Below are positions 24,296 through 34,800 of a DNA stretch of 64,000 nucleotides, in pieces. A program made the translations under genes and the position numbers. The notes beneath the pieces were generated by a model, which was not told where the DNA came from, did not search any database, and saw nothing but the letters and a program-made list of their open reading frames with translations. The number at the start of each line of letters is the position of its first letter. Position 1 is the stretch's first letter. Location of the stretch: the NCBI GenBank assembly GCA_023663285.1, contig JAMPHT010000005.1, forward strand, positions 1-64,000, written 5' to 3'. Origin of the DNA: Bacillota bacterium. Its GTDB lineage: Bacteria; Bacillota; Clostridia; Lachnospirales; Lachnospiraceae.

Positions 24296-26656
24296 ATGAA
24301 AAATAAATTCAAAAATTTCCCCTGGATAGCCTGGGGGCTGCTGATATGCTTTGGGGCGTCCGTGATACTGACCTGTATGTACGGGAACTTCCGCAGCAGC
24401 GCCAGGAACTGGCAGGATAACCCTTATGAAAAAATGACTAATCTGGAGTGGCTCTGCCAGAGTACCTACCTGCTCTATCAAGATCTGTACAATGTGCAGA
24501 ACGGTACCCGCTTAGGTTATGCTCAGCTCTATTTAAAGCCGGATGAGGGATATGAGCTGCTCTTAGACAGAGAACGGCTGGCGCAGATGGCGGATACCCT
24601 GAAGGAGCATCGTCTGGAAAACGGCGAATTCGGCAACATGGATATTGTAAATAATATTCTGTCAGACAGCGATCTGACAGAGGAGATCCAAAATGAGATC
24701 CTTCTGCTGGAGGCATGGTTCAGCGCGCTGGAAAAGGACTTCAGGGGTCTGAATGATCTATACCATTACTGTATCCGGGACGACGTCACCGGAAAGTATC
24801 TCACAAATATGTCCGAGACACAGGCGGAGCAGATGCTTGATGGGGACTATGGAGACTGCTTTTTCCTGGTCACCTTTCAGTATGACAGTCTGGGCAATCT
24901 GTCCATAGGCGATATCCGCAGCCAAAATGAGGATTCTGTGAGAAAGAACGCTAATCAGGCAGCAAGAGACGATTCCCTTGCCGCCCTGCTGACGGCAAAC
25001 ATGGAGGAGTTTTTTAGATATGGCAGCGTGGCTCCGCCAAGGGATTGCACGATCCTGTACGCGGTGCCCGCGGAGGATAAAAACCTGCAGCGTCAGTATT
25101 TTTATCTGGACAGTGCCTGTATAGGAGTATCCGGGCTTTTGCATTTTACCTTAAGGACTTATGTGGGGGACGACTATTCCCTGCAGGCATATGAGAGCGC
25201 AGGCATTCCGGGAATACTGCTGTCGGTGCTTCTGGTGGTGGCGGTGCTGGGGATGTTTCTGCCGCTTCCCATAAAGACAAAGCCCTGGAATGAGTCCAGG
25301 CTGTTTCGCCCCTGCCTGGAGCTGCTGACGGTCATTGTTCTCCTGCTGGTGGGATCGATCGTCAGCCTGGGGACATACCATGTGGCATTTTCCGCCAGCG
25401 GGCTTGCGGCGGAGTCTATCCGGTCCTATTTTCAAATTTCGATCAGCGCCGCCGGCGTAGCGGCAGCCGTCTGTAACCTGGCTGTGCTGACCCTCCTTTT
25501 TTTGCCCGGCTGGTATATCGGCGTATGCGCCAGAGGGATAACGGAAAGAGGATCGATACGCTATATCAAAGAAAAAAGCATCATTTATCGCTTTTTCCCC
25601 TTTGTGAAAGGGAAGATCCTGGGCTTATACCATGGACTGGAGCATATCGACCTGACAGGAGACGCCCATAAGACCATTCTTAAGATCGTCATCTGTAACG
25701 CAGTAGTGCTGTTTATCATCAGCAGCATCTGGTTTGGCGGATTTATTGTGACGATCATTTACTCCATACTGCTGTATTTTATCCTGAGAAAGTACATCAG
25801 CGACCTGCAGAAAAGATACCGCATCCTGCTCAAGGCCACCAACGAGATGGCGGCGGGGAACCTGAATGTCAGCATCCGCGAAGATCTTGGTGTTTTTGAG
25901 CCCTTCAAGCCGGAGCTTGAGAAGATCCAGGAGGGCTTTAGAAAGGCAGTGGACCAGGAGGTCAGAAGCCAGAAGCTGAAAACGGAACTGATCACAAACG
26001 TGTCCCATGACTTGAAAACCCCGCTGACGGCTATCATAACCTATGTGAATCTGTTGGAGGAGGAAAACATCATGGGGGAGCAGCGTCGGGAATACCTGAA
26101 GATACTGGAGCAGAAGTCCCTGCGCCTCAAGGCGCTGATCGAGGATCTGTTTGAGGTCAGTAAGGCAAATTCTCAAAACGTTACCTTGAATCTGGCGGAA
26201 GTGGACATTATGAATCTGGTAAAGCAGGTGGCCCTTGAGGTGTCCGACAAGCTGGATGAGGCCGATCTGGAGCTGAGAATGAATCTCACGGATGAAAAGG
26301 TGCTGCTTTCCCTGGACAGCCAGAAAACCTACCGGATCTATGAGAACCTCTTCGGAAATATCGCCAAGTATGCCATGAAGGGCACAAGAGTCTATGTCAA
26401 CGGCTTCCGAATAGATGACACGGTTGTCATTACCCTTAAGAATATCTCTGCACAGGAGCTTACGGTGGACACCGGAGAGCTGACAGAGCGCTTTGTCAGA
26501 GGGGACGCTTCCCGCAACACGGAGGGCTCCGGGCTGGGCCTTGCCATTGCAAAAAGCTTTACGGAGCTGCAGGGAGGGACACTTACCCTGGAGGTGGACG
26601 GAGATCTGTTCAAGGTCACTACCACCTGGAGAAGGGGATCGGCTCAGACAGATTAA
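24296..26656 (+). CDS. sensor histidine kinase, multi-pass
   Basis: A 786-residue kinase partner of the preceding regulator. One N-terminal membrane helix (WGLLICFGASVILTCMY), an extracellular region of about 270 residues with no domain I recognise, then about five further membrane segments (residues 300-500). Next are a HAMP-like linker (ATNEMAAGNLNVSI), the HisKA H-box NVSHDLKTPLTAIITYV with phospho-His near residue 570, and a HATPase domain with RGDASRNTEGSGLGLAIAKS. The kinase core is VanS-like. The insertion of several helices between sensor and kinase is unusual and could sense membrane or envelope signals. Confidence 0.9.
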   Translation: MKNKFKNFPWIAWGLLICFGASVILTCMYGNFRSSARNWQDNPYEKMTNLEWLCQSTYLLYQDLYNVQNGTRLGYAQLYLKPDEGYELLLDRERLAQMADTLKEHRLENGEFGNMDIVNNILSDSDLTEEIQNEILLLEAWFSALEKDFRGLNDLYHYCIRDDVTGKYLTNMSETQAEQMLDGDYGDCFFLVTFQYDSLGNLSIGDIRSQNEDSVRKNANQAARDDSLAALLTANMEEFFRYGSVAPPRDCTILYAVPAEDKNLQRQYFYLDSACIGVSGLLHFTLRTYVGDDYSLQAYESAGIPGILLSVLLVVAVLGMFLPLPIKTKPWNESRLFRPCLELLTVIVLLLVGSIVSLGTYHVAFSASGLAAESIRSYFQISISAAGVAAAVCNLAVLTLLFLPGWYIGVCARGITERGSIRYIKEKSIIYRFFPFVKGKILGLYHGLEHIDLTGDAHKTILKIVICNAVVLFIISSIWFGGFIVTIIYSILLYFILRKYISDLQKRYRILLKATNEMAAGNLNVSIREDLGVFEPFKPELEKIQEGFRKAVDQEVRSQKLKTELITNVSHDLKTPLTAIITYVNLLEEENIMGEQRREYLKILEQKSLRLKALIEDLFEVSKANSQNVTLNLAEVDIMNLVKQVALEVSDKLDEADLELRMNLTDEKVLLSLDSQKTYRIYENLFGNIAKYAMKGTRVYVNGFRIDDTVVITLKNISAQELTVDTGELTERFVRGDASRNTEGSGLGLAIAKSFTELQGGTLTLEVDGDLFKVTTTWRRGSAQTD

Positions 26657-26691
26657 AATATATCAGAATAAAATGTATCAATAACTTATAT

Positions 26692-26720
26692 TTGAAGTAG
26701 GGTCCCATTTGTGCTATCAT
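26692..26720 (+). promoter_or_regulatory. sigma-A type promoter for leuC
   Basis: TTGAAG (26692-26697) and TATCAT (26715-26720) are 17 bases apart, followed by the hairpin at 26730-26774. Confidence 0.5.
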
Positions 26721-26729
26721 GTTCTTTAG

Positions 26730-26785
26730 ACGGCGTCGGTTGACAGGGCGTAGCTCCTTGTCCGTCGGCGCTGTTTTGTGTTTTC
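26730..26785 (+). terminator. terminator-like hairpin in front of leuC
   Basis: GACAGGG with CCTTGTC at the top, extended downward by GGCGTC-type pairing with GTCGGCGCT, followed by CTGTTTTGTGTTTTC. Because a promoter match lies just upstream, it may be either the end of the two-component operon or an attenuator in the leuC leader. Confidence 0.55.
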
Positions 26786-26819
26786 AATCTATTCACAACA
26801 GAAAGGTATGGTAAAACAT

Positions 26820-28088
26820 ATGGGAATGACAATGACGCAAAAGATTCTGGCCGCGGCTGCGGGACTGGAAAAGGTGGAGGCAGGACAGCTTATCGAGGCG
26901 AACCTGGATCTGGTCCTGGGCAATGACATCACGAGTCCTGTTGCTATCAGGGAGATGGAAAAATTTACGGTACAGGGTGTGTTTGACAAGGACAAGATCG
27001 CCCTGGTACCGGATCATTTTGTGCCCAACAAGGATATAAAATCTGCCGAGCATTGCAAATGTGTGCGGGAATTTGCCCGCAGAAATGAGATCACAAACTA
27101 TTTTGAAGTGGGTGAGATGGGCATCGAACACGCGCTATTGCCGGAGAAAGGGCTGACCGTTGCGGGAGATGTTATTATCGGCGCAGATTCCCATACCTGT
27201 ACCTACGGCGCGCTGGGCGCTTTTTCCACCGGCGTGGGCAGTACGGATATGGCGGCGGGCATGGCTACGGGCAAGGCATGGTTCAAGGTTCCGGCGGCTA
27301 TCCGTTTCAACCTGATTGGAAAGCCTGCAAAATATGTCGGCGGCAAGGATGTGATCTTACATATCATCGGCATGATCGGTGTGGACGGGGCGCTGTACAA
27401 ATCCATGGAGTTTACGGGAGAGGGCATTGGGAACCTGTCCATGGACGACCGCTTTACCATTGCCAACATGGCGATAGAGGCGGGGGGCAAGAACGGTATC
27501 TTCCCGGTGGACGCTCTGGCGGAGCAGTATATGAAGGAGCATTCCAACAGACCTTATAAAATATATGAGGCGGACCCGGATGCGGTCTATGACGAAGAGT
27601 ATACCATCGACCTTGGCGCCCTTCGTCCCACGGTGGCATTTCCTCATCTGCCGGAAAACACCCACACCATTGATGAAATCCGGAAAATGGATGAGATCCG
27701 TATAGACCAGGTGGTGATCGGTTCCTGTACCAACGGCCGTCTGGATGACCTGCGGACCGCGGCGGAGATCTTAAAGGACCGTCATGTGGCGAAGGGGATG
27801 CGCTGTATCGTGATCCCTGCCACCCAGGCTATCTATATGCAGGCCATGGAGGAGGGACTGCTGAAAATCTTTATTCAGGCGGGAGCCATTGTCAGCACCC
27901 CCACCTGCGGACCCTGCCTGGGAGGCTACATGGGTATCCTGGCGGAGGGAGAGCGGTGCGTCTCCACGACCAACCGCAACTTTGTGGGCCGTATGGGCCA
28001 CGTCACATCGGAAATCTATCTGGCAAGCCCAGCGGTGGCCGCGGCAAGCGCCCTGACAGGCACAATTTCCGCACCGGAAGGCCTGTAA
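26820..28088 (+). CDS. leuC: 3-isopropylmalate dehydratase large subunit
   Basis: A 422-residue aconitase-family subunit (the frame is open to GTG 26778; ATG 26820 or 26808 are the likely starts). With LeuD it isomerises 2- to 3-isopropylmalate in leucine synthesis using a 4Fe-4S cluster. Cluster cysteines are in IGSCTNGR and [10 protein letters not shown]. Substrate-region motifs [20 protein letters not shown] are intact. The form is the roughly 420-residue archaeal/clostridial type (LeuC2/HacA-like) with a separate LeuD. The gene for LeuD follows after a 255-base purine-rich gap. Confidence 0.92.
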   Translation: MGMTMTQKILAAAAGLEKVEAGQLIEANLDLVLGNDITSPVAIREMEKFTVQGVFDKDKIALVPDHFVPNKDIKSAEHCKCVREFARRNEITNYFEVGEMGIEHALLPEKGLTVAGDVIIGADSHTCTYGALGAFSTGVGSTDMAAGMATGKAWFKVPAAIRFNLIGKPAKYVGGKDVILHIIGMIGVDGALYKSMEFTGEGIGNLSMDDRFTIANMAIEAGGKNGIFPVDALAEQYMKEHSNRPYKIYEADPDAVYDEEYTIDLGALRPTVAFPHLPENTHTIDEIRKMDEIRIDQVVIGSCTNGRLDDLRTAAEILKDRHVAKGMRCIVIPATQAIYMQAMEEGLLKIFIQAGAIVSTPTCGPCLGGYMGILAEGERCVSTTNRNFVGRMGHVTSEIYLASPAVAAASALTGTISAPEGL

Positions 28089-28146
28089 AACACGCCACTC
28101 GCAGGATGTGATCTCCGCGAAGGCGGACACTGTCCACAGGACACAT

Positions 28147-28343
28147 TCTGTACGACAGAAAGAAGTTTAAGCGGGCGGAAACAGAGATAGATAGGAAACG
28201 GAAAAGACAGACAGAAGCTGGAGAAAAGGCAGATAGGAAGCAGACAAGAGACAGATGGAAGCCGGATAAGAGGCGGATAGGAAATAAACAGGAGACAGAT
28301 TTAAGAAAAGATAAAAAGCAGAAATCAGAAATGGAGGATAGAG
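28147..28343 (+). other. purine-rich noncoding tract between leuC and leuD
   Basis: The plus strand is almost all A and G with few C or T. Short units recur: GACAGA, GGCAGATAGGAAG, GGCGGATAGGAAA, GGAGACAGA. All plus frames have stops. The tract ends with the leuD ribosome site (GGAGGATAGAG). It might be a slippage-expanded leader or a triplex-forming polypurine segment. Confidence 0.7.
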
Positions 28344-28832
28344 ATGAATAACGCGAAAGGATTGGTTTTCAAATACGGCGACAATGTGGATACAGATGTG
28401 ATCATTCCCGCCAGGTACCTGAACTCTTCCGACCCGGCGGAGCTTGCCACCCACTGTATGGAAGATATTGATAAAAATTTTATCAGGCAGGTGAAAAAGG
28501 GAGATATCATTGTGGCGGAAAAGAATTTCGGCTGCGGCTCATCCCGCGAACACGCCCCCATTGCCATCAAGGCGGCAGGGGTCAGCTGTGTGATCGCACA
28601 GACCTTTGCCAGGATATTTTACCGCAATGCCATCAATATCGGACTGCCCATCATCGAGTGCCCCGAAGCTGCAACGGGGATCGAGGCGGGAGATGAGGTG
28701 GAGGTGGATTTTGACACAGGGATCATTACCAACCTTACGAAGGGCACTACCTTCAAGGGGCAGGCTTTTCCTGAATTCATGCAGAAGATCATTGCCTCCG
28801 AGGGGCTGATCAATTATATCAACGGGAAGTGA
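28344..28832 (+). CDS. leuD: 3-isopropylmalate dehydratase small subunit
   Basis: A 162-residue swivelling domain that pairs with LeuC. The motif [15 protein letters not shown] at the N-terminus, [13 protein letters not shown] near residue 65, and [20 protein letters not shown] are characteristic. Length fits the short LeuD/HacB type. Its stop overlaps the GTG start of the MATE gene. Confidence 0.93.
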   Translation: MNNAKGLVFKYGDNVDTDVIIPARYLNSSDPAELATHCMEDIDKNFIRQVKKGDIIVAEKNFGCGSSREHAPIAIKAAGVSCVIAQTFARIFYRNAINIGLPIIECPEAATGIEAGDEVEVDFDTGIITNLTKGTTFKGQAFPEFMQKIIASEGLINYINGK

Positions 28833-30205
28833 GAACAGTGAGTGCCAAAGCAGGCGGGAAAAAATACGAGATCGATATGTGTAACGGACCTCTGGCGGGG
28901 AAAATTCTTTTGTTTTATTTCCCTCTGATGCTCTCCGGCATTTTACAGCTTTTGTTCAATGCGGCGGATATTGCGGTGGCCGGGCAGTTTGCGGGGAACG
29001 AGGCCCTGGCGGCGGTGGGCTCCACAAGCTCTCTGACGAATCTGATCGTGAATCTGTTTATCGGCCTGTCCGTGGGGGCAAATGTGCTGGTGGCGCGGTT
29101 CTACGGGGCAGGACAGACGGATGAGCTGAAAAGCATGGTGCAGACGGCTGTAGCTACCTCTGTGATTGGCGGCAGCATTTTGATATTTGTGGGCTTTTTT
29201 GTGTCAAAGCCGGCGCTGACCCTCATGGGGACGCCTTCGGATGTCATTGCCCATTCCGTTCTTTATATGCGGATCTATTTTGCGGGAATGCCTTTCATGA
29301 TGGCTTATAATTTCGGAGCAGCGGTGCTGCGGGCAGTGGGCGATACCAGAAGGCCCCTCTATTACCTGTTGATTGCAGGCGTGGTAAATGTGCTCTTAAA
29401 TCTGCTCTTTGTCATTGCTTTTCAGATGGGAGTGGCGGGAGTGGCAGTGGCAACCGTGATTTCCCAGGCAATTTCCGCATTTTTAGTCATCCGATGCCTG
29501 ATAAAGACGGACAGCGTCTATCGCCTGGAGCTTAAGGGGATGCGCATCGCCGGGGACAAGCTGGTGAAAATGGTTCAGATCGGAGTGCCTGCAGGGCTTC
29601 AGGGGGCATTGTTTTCCATTTCCAACGTGCTGATCCAGTCCTCCGTGAACAGCTTCGGCAAGATAGCCATGGCGGGCAACACTGCCGGAAGCAATCTGGA
29701 GGGGTTTGTCTATACAGCCATGAACGCCTTTCACCAGGCTTCCATCAGCTTCTGCGGACAGAATTACGGCGCCATGAAATATAAGCGGGTGGCAAAGGCT
29801 TTGTTTATCTGCCTTGGCTTTGTGACGGTGGTAGGACTGGTCATGGGAAGCGGCGCTTATCTCTTTGCGGGAACGCTGCTGAAGCTGTATTCCCCGGATG
29901 CGGAGGTCATCAGCTACGGTATCCTGCGTATGTCCTATATCTGTGTTCCCTATTGCCTGTGCGGCATGATGGATGTGATGGTGGGGGGCCTGCGCGGAAT
30001 GGGATATTCCATTATGCCCATGATCGTATCCCTGACGGGAGCCTGTCTGTTCCGGGTAGTATGGATATACACGGTGTTTCAGCGGTACAGGACCCTGGAA
30101 TGCCTCTATATTTCCTATCCCATCAGCTGGGCGCTGACATTCCTTGTGCATCTGGTGTGCTTTGCCATAGTTTATCGGAAGCTGTGTAACGGTTCAAGGA
30201 CGTGA
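28829..30205 (+). CDS. MATE-family multidrug/organic cation antiporter
   Basis: A 458-residue polytopic protein with about 12 helices in two repeats: [22 protein letters not shown] and a second half [20 protein letters not shown]. Lachnospiraceae MATE proteins share the N-terminal [10 protein letters not shown]. The start is GTG 28829, overlapping the leuD TGA, or GTG 28838 with GGGAAG 8 bases upstream. It probably exports drugs or metabolites using Na+ or H+. Placement after leuCD is likely translational coupling, not a pathway link. Confidence 0.9.
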   Translation: MRTVSAKAGGKKYEIDMCNGPLAGKILLFYFPLMLSGILQLLFNAADIAVAGQFAGNEALAAVGSTSSLTNLIVNLFIGLSVGANVLVARFYGAGQTDELKSMVQTAVATSVIGGSILIFVGFFVSKPALTLMGTPSDVIAHSVLYMRIYFAGMPFMMAYNFGAAVLRAVGDTRRPLYYLLIAGVVNVLLNLLFVIAFQMGVAGVAVATVISQAISAFLVIRCLIKTDSVYRLELKGMRIAGDKLVKMVQIGVPAGLQGALFSISNVLIQSSVNSFGKIAMAGNTAGSNLEGFVYTAMNAFHQASISFCGQNYGAMKYKRVAKALFICLGFVTVVGLVMGSGAYLFAGTLLKLYSPDAEVISYGILRMSYICVPYCLCGMMDVMVGGLRGMGYSIMPMIVSLTGACLFRVVWIYTVFQRYRTLECLYISYPISWALTFLVHLVCFAIVYRKLCNGSRT

Positions 30206-30309
30206 ACAGCATCTGATTTTTACCTTACAGGAAACTGCATCATCAGGCGCATGAAAATGCTTTGCAGAAGCACTTGTATGAAATAACGAGTTTGCGAAGC
30301 GAATCTCGC

Positions 30310-30332
30310 AAGCGGACGCTGGTCCGCTTTTG
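30310..30332 (+). terminator. intrinsic terminator before ruvA
   Basis: AGCGGAC (30311-30317), loop GCTG, GTCCGCT (30322-30328) followed by TTT. It sits directly in front of the ruvA ribosome site AAAGGAG. Confidence 0.6.
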
Positions 30333-30346
30333 TAAAGGAGCGGCAC

Positions 30347-30958
30347 ATGATAGCATATGTAAAGGGTATTGTGGAAGATATCACCGTTGAAAATGCGGTG
30401 ATCGATGTAAACGGGATCGGTGTAAACGTAAAAATTTCAGCGGCTACGGCTGCCAGGCTTCCGGGGATCGGAGAGCCGGTGAAGCTCTATACCTATACCT
30501 GTGTCAGAGAGGATGCTTTTTTGCTTTACGGCTTTCTTTCCAGAGGGGATCTGGAAATATTCAAAAGGCTCATCACCGTCAACGGCATCGGGCCAAAGGG
30601 CGGACTGGCCATTCTCTCTGTCATGGACGGGGATGATCTGCGTTATGCTATTATGTCCGGAGACGCAAAGGCCATTGCAAAGGCTCCCGGTATCGGTCCC
30701 AAGACGGCCCAGCGTGTTATCCTTGATCTGAAGGACAAGATCTCCATAGACGATGCACTGATAAGCCGTGAGATCGCAGCGACAGCGGCGGGCGCGTCGC
30801 TCCAGGGGGATACGCCCCAGAAGCAGGAGGCTATCGAGGCCCTTGTTTCCTTAGGGTACGGACAGGCGGAGAGCGCAAAGGCGGTCAATGCCATTGAGAA
30901 TATCGAGGATATGGATTCCGGAGCGGTGCTGAAGGCCGCGCTGAAGAGGATGTGGTAA
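30347..30958 (+). CDS. ruvA: Holliday junction helicase subunit RuvA
   Basis: A 203-residue protein that binds four-way junctions as a tetramer and recruits RuvB. Seen: N-terminal OB fold ([12 protein letters not shown]), acidic-pin region [10 protein letters not shown], tandem helix-hairpin-helix motifs ([34 protein letters not shown]) and a C-terminal UBA-like domain binding RuvB ([17 protein letters not shown]). AAAGGAG precedes ATG by 8 bases. ruvB follows by 2 bases. Confidence 0.97.
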   Translation: MIAYVKGIVEDITVENAVIDVNGIGVNVKISAATAARLPGIGEPVKLYTYTCVREDAFLLYGFLSRGDLEIFKRLITVNGIGPKGGLAILSVMDGDDLRYAIMSGDAKAIAKAPGIGPKTAQRVILDLKDKISIDDALISREIAATAAGASLQGDTPQKQEAIEALVSLGYGQAESAKAVNAIENIEDMDSGAVLKAALKRMW

Positions 30959-30960
30959 AA

Positions 30961-31953
30961 ATGCCGATCAAGAGGACTATCGAGACCAATATAACAGAAG
31001 AGGATGTCAAGATAGAGGGTTCTCTGCGCCCTCAGACCCTGGATGATTATATCGGGCAGGAGAAGGTAAAGGAGAATCTGAAGGTATATATTGAGGCGGC
31101 AAAGCAGCGGGGCGACGCCCTGGATCATGTGCTGTTTTACGGCCCGCCCGGACTGGGAAAAACCACCCTTGCAGGGATCATCGCCAATGAGATGGGGGGC
31201 CACCTGAAGGTGACCAGCGGCCCGGCCATTGAGAAGCCGGGGGAGATAGCTGCTATTCTTAACAATCTGGAGGAGGGGGATCTTCTTTTTGTAGACGAGA
31301 TCCACCGCCTGAACCGCCAAGTGGAGGAAGTGCTGTATCCTGCCATGGAGGACTACTGCATCGACATTATGATAGGAAAGGGCTCTACCGCCCGTTCTGT
31401 GCGGCTGGAACTTCCCAAATTTACCCTGGTGGGGGCTACCACCAGGGCCGGGCTGCTGACCGCCCCCTTAAGGGACCGCTTCGGCATGATACATCATCTG
31501 GAGTTCTATACCGTAGAGGAACTGCAGATCATTATCATGCACTCGGCAAAGGTGCTGAATGTGGAGCTTGAGAGAGGCGGCGCGCTGGAAATGGCCCGCA
31601 GAAGCAGGGGGACCCCAAGGCTTGCAAACCGTATTTTAAAGCGGGTCCGGGATTTTGCCCAGGTGAAATACGACGGGGTGATCACGGAGGAGGTGGCGCG
31701 TACTGCGCTGGATCTGATGGATGTGGACAAGCTGGGGCTGGATCATATCGATCGGAATATGCTTCTCACTATCATACAGAAATTTGACGGCGGCCCGGTG
31801 GGGCTGGACACCCTTGCGGCAGCCATCGGCGAGGATGCCGGCACCATAGAGGATGTGTACGAGCCTTATCTGATCAAAAACGGCTTTATCAATCGCACCC
31901 CCAGAGGGAGAGTGGCTACGGAGCTTGCGTATCGACACCTGGGACTACTGTAA
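30961..31953 (+). CDS. ruvB: Holliday junction branch-migration motor RuvB
   Basis: A 330-residue AAA+ ATPase from ATG 30961. Walker [12 protein letters not shown], Walker [12 protein letters not shown], sensor 1 VGATTRAG, Arg finger region LRDRFG, and the C-terminal winged helix ending [18 protein letters not shown]. It works with RuvA in recombination repair; RecU, the Gram-positive resolvase, is encoded at 60188. The RuvC gene is not here. Confidence 0.97.
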   Translation: MPIKRTIETNITEEDVKIEGSLRPQTLDDYIGQEKVKENLKVYIEAAKQRGDALDHVLFYGPPGLGKTTLAGIIANEMGGHLKVTSGPAIEKPGEIAAILNNLEEGDLLFVDEIHRLNRQVEEVLYPAMEDYCIDIMIGKGSTARSVRLELPKFTLVGATTRAGLLTAPLRDRFGMIHHLEFYTVEELQIIIMHSAKVLNVELERGGALEMARRSRGTPRLANRILKRVRDFAQVKYDGVITEEVARTALDLMDVDKLGLDHIDRNMLLTIIQKFDGGPVGLDTLAAAIGEDAGTIEDVYEPYLIKNGFINRTPRGRVATELAYRHLGLL

Positions 31954-31957
31954 AATA

Positions 31958-32021
31958 TTTCACCTGTATTGCAATCAATTGCGTACAGGCAGACTATTGG
32001 ATCGCAGATGCACAGGTGAAA
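31958..32021 (+). terminator. long inverted repeat after ruvB
   Basis: TTTCACCTGT (31958-31967) is the exact reverse complement of ACAGGTGAAA (32012-32021), 44 bases apart, followed by AATTATTTTA. It is probably a terminator or 3' stem for ruvAB; the long loop makes it atypical. Confidence 0.45.
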
Positions 32022-32031
32022 ATTATTTTAC

Positions 32032-32060
32032 TTGCCTGTGAGGTTATATTGGTATATAAT
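32032..32060 (+). promoter_or_regulatory. sigma-A type promoter for zapA
   Basis: TTGCCT (32032-32037), 17 bases, TATAAT (32055-32060), 40 bases before the zapA start. Confidence 0.65.
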
Positions 32061-32100
32061 AAGCTGCAAGAGTGTGTTTCAAGTAAAAGAGGTGAATCAT

Positions 32101-32502
32101 ATGTCGGCCAAAACGGATACGGAAGTCATTATCGGTGGGAAGGTATTGACCCTCAGCGGATACGAAAGTGAGGAGTACCTGCAGAAGGTAGCGTCTTACA
32201 TCAACAACAAGCTGAATGAATATAATAAGGTGGACAGTTTCAGACGGCAGCCCATGGACAAGCAGAGCGTACTGCTCCAGTTGAATATTGCAGACGATTA
32301 TTTTAAGGCCAAGAAGCAGATCACCATTTTGGAGGAAGAGCTTCAGGCAAAGGAAAAAGAACTGTATGATTTGAAGCATGAACTGATTTCCGCCCAGATA
32401 AAGCTTGAAAGCTCGGAGGAGCAGGTAAAGACGCTTCAGCAGGACATGAACGAAAATGCGAAAAAGGTGGTACAACTGGAAACAGAATTAAAGAAAAAAT
32501 AA
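32101..32502 (+). CDS. zapA: cell division protein ZapA, coiled-coil extended
   Basis: A 133-residue protein from ATG 32101, preceded by AGAGGTGA. The N-terminal ZapA domain (TEVIIGGKVLTLSGYESEEY, VASYINNKLNEY) promotes FtsZ bundling. Residues about 70-133 form one long charged coiled coil (ITILEEELQAKEKELYDL). That coil is longer than in short Firmicute ZapA (about 85 residues). It starts a two-gene operon; the U32 peptidase begins 3 bases after its stop. Confidence 0.88.
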   Translation: MSAKTDTEVIIGGKVLTLSGYESEEYLQKVASYINNKLNEYNKVDSFRRQPMDKQSVLLQLNIADDYFKAKKQITILEEELQAKEKELYDLKHELISAQIKLESSEEQVKTLQQDMNENAKKVVQLETELKKK

Positions 32503-32505
32503 AGG

Positions 32506-34707
32506 ATGAAAAAAACAAATTCAGTGGAGCTGTTAGCACCCGCCGGAAGTCCCGCCGCTTTTTACGGAGCGGTGAAAGCAGGCGCGGATGCAGTTTATCT
32601 TGGCAGCCAACGTTTCGGGGCAAGGGCTTATGCCGAAAACTTTACAAAGGAAGAGCTGATCGAATGTATCCGCTATGGCCGCATCATGGGATGCAGACTG
32701 TATCTTACGGTAAACACACTGATGAAAGAGGATGAGCTTGGGGAACTATACGATCATATCCGCCCCTTTTATGAGTGCGGCCTGGATGGAGTCATAGTCC
32801 AGGACTTGGGCGCTCTTCGGCTTCTAAAGGAGCATTTTCCGGGACTGGCTCTTCATGCCAGCACCCAGATGACTCTTTGCAGCAGTAACGGAGCAGAACT
32901 CTTAAAAAAGATGGGGGCCTGCAGGATCGTGCCTGCCCGTGAGATCAGCCTGGAAGAGATCCGGAAGATCAGGCAGAAGGTGGATATTGAACTGGAAACC
33001 TTTGTTCACGGCGCCATGTGCTATTGTTATTCAGGACAGTGTCTTTTCAGCAGCATCCTGGGAGGGAGGAGCGGCAACAGGGGACGTTGCGCCCAGCCCT
33101 GTCGTCTGCCTTATTCCGTGGAGACAGACGGTAAGCGGAGCGGGGAACAGTATTACTTAAGCCTGAAGGATATGTGTACTATAGAGCATATACCGGAACT
33201 GATCGAGGCGGGCGTCGATTCCTTTAAGATCGAGGGCCGCATGAAGAAGCCGGAATATGCCGCTGGCGTCACGGCTGTCTATCGAAAATATATCGATCTG
33301 TATTATGAACTGCGGGAAAAGTGCGGAGCGGCGGAAGCAGGGGAACGTTTTTTGGTGGAGAAGCCGGACAGCCGAAGGCTTTCCTCTCTCTACATCCGCA
33401 GTCAGACGCAGGACGGATACTATTTCAGAAGAAACGGCAGGGAAATGCTTACCCTTAACAGTCCCGCCTACAGTGGAAGCGACGAAGCATTACTTGCAGA
33501 TATCAGGCGGCAGTACCTGGAAGAGAAAAAGAGGCTGCCCCTGGTTTTTTATGCTGTTTTCCGTAAAGGGGAACCGGCGTCCCTCACTGCCGCCGCGGGG
33601 GAAAGCTTTTCCCACGAAAAAACGTCTGTCACTGTCACGGGAGGCTTGGTACAGAATGCTCTCCGTCAGCCCATCACAGAAGAAAATATCAGGAAGCAGC
33701 TGGGAAAATTGGGGGACAGCCCATTTTCCCCAGACGAAATTTCGGTGGAGATGGATGAGGATGTTTTTTATCCCTTAGGACAGATAAATGAGCTGCGCAG
33801 GCAGGCTGTATGCAGATTAGAGGAGGCGTTTGCCGGAGCGGGTGAGCGAGGGCCGCAGACTGTTGGCGGGACGGCGGAATTGTCTGCTGTAGTGAGAAGA
33901 ATGGGAGAATTTTCTGTTTCTCTTTCCACAGAAGAACATCTGGTAGGACTTGCGCAATGGCTGGAGAAGCACTCCGGTGACAGGCAGCTTGCCTGCATTT
34001 ACCTGTCGGAAGAGCTGGCGCGCAGGGAATATGACAGATGTAAGGAATTGTCCGGATACTGCCCGCTGTTGATCGCCCTGCCCTGGATCTTAAGGGAGTC
34101 GGATGAAGCCTGCCTGGAGGAAGCATATGCCCTGTGCGGACAGGGAATTTTTTCCGGTTATCTGATCCGCTCGGCAGACGGGCTGGGATTCCTGGAAGGC
34201 AGGGAAAAGAACGGGCTGTGGCATCTGGATGCTTCTGTCTATATCTGGAACAGGGCGGCGGCAGAGCAATTAGGGAAGGGCATCGACAGCTTCTGCCTCC
34301 CTTATGAGTTGAAGGCAGCGGAGCAGAAACAGCTGCTTTGCAGCGGCTTTCCCTTTGAAAAACCGGTCTATGGCAGGATACCCATGATGATCACGGCAAA
34401 CTGTATTCTGCGGACCACAGATAAATGCGATCCGCAAAGCTCTGCGAAAACAGTCCTTATTGACAGATACGGCAAGGGCTTCCCGGTGGTGCGAAGCTGC
34501 GTCCACTGCACCAACATCATTTATAACAGTGTTCCCCTGTCCCTGCACCGGGAGCTTGCAAAATGGACGGAAAAGGTGCGCTGCCGCCTGGACTTTACCG
34601 TGGAGAGCGCCGAGGAGACGAAGGCAGTGCTGGATACTTTCCTGCTGGGGGCTGCTCCGCGATTTGAGGAATATACCACAGGACACGAAAGGCGGGGAGT
34701 TATGTAA
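32506..34707 (+). CDS. peptidase U32 family protein
   Basis: A 733-residue protein of the collagenase-like U32 family with a C-terminal DUF3656-type region. The N-terminal TIM-barrel part shows ELLAPAGSPAAFYGAVKAGA and VYLGSQRFGARAY. The family signature is ETFVHGAMCYCYSGQCLFSS followed by GGRSGNRGRCAQPCRLPY with several Cys that may bind an Fe-S cluster. Related proteins (RlhA, TrhP, UbiU/V) act in prephenate-dependent tRNA or rRNA hydroxylation, so an RNA-modification role is as plausible as proteolysis. It is co-transcribed with zapA, a link seen in Clostridia. Confidence 0.9.
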   Translation: MKKTNSVELLAPAGSPAAFYGAVKAGADAVYLGSQRFGARAYAENFTKEELIECIRYGRIMGCRLYLTVNTLMKEDELGELYDHIRPFYECGLDGVIVQDLGALRLLKEHFPGLALHASTQMTLCSSNGAELLKKMGACRIVPAREISLEEIRKIRQKVDIELETFVHGAMCYCYSGQCLFSSILGGRSGNRGRCAQPCRLPYSVETDGKRSGEQYYLSLKDMCTIEHIPELIEAGVDSFKIEGRMKKPEYAAGVTAVYRKYIDLYYELREKCGAAEAGERFLVEKPDSRRLSSLYIRSQTQDGYYFRRNGREMLTLNSPAYSGSDEALLADIRRQYLEEKKRLPLVFYAVFRKGEPASLTAAAGESFSHEKTSVTVTGGLVQNALRQPITEENIRKQLGKLGDSPFSPDEISVEMDEDVFYPLGQINELRRQAVCRLEEAFAGAGERGPQTVGGTAELSAVVRRMGEFSVSLSTEEHLVGLAQWLEKHSGDRQLACIYLSEELARREYDRCKELSGYCPLLIALPWILRESDEACLEEAYALCGQGIFSGYLIRSADGLGFLEGREKNGLWHLDASVYIWNRAAAEQLGKGIDSFCLPYELKAAEQKQLLCSGFPFEKPVYGRIPMMITANCILRTTDKCDPQSSAKTVLIDRYGKGFPVVRSCVHCTNIIYNSVPLSLHRELAKWTEKVRCRLDFTVESAEETKAVLDTFLLGAAPRFEEYTTGHERRGVM

Positions 34708-34728
34708 GCAATTTCTTAAAAATTGATG

Positions 34729-34757
34729 TTGCGAATCCCTTTGCATTGGGATATACT
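34729..34757 (+). promoter_or_regulatory. sigma-A type promoter for the Nudix gene
   Basis: TTGCGA (34729-34734), 17 bases, TATACT (34752-34757), 43 bases before the start. Confidence 0.6.
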
Positions 34758-34800
34758 GTATTTTAGTTGCGTACAGGCACACCAGTCAGGAGGAATTGCA

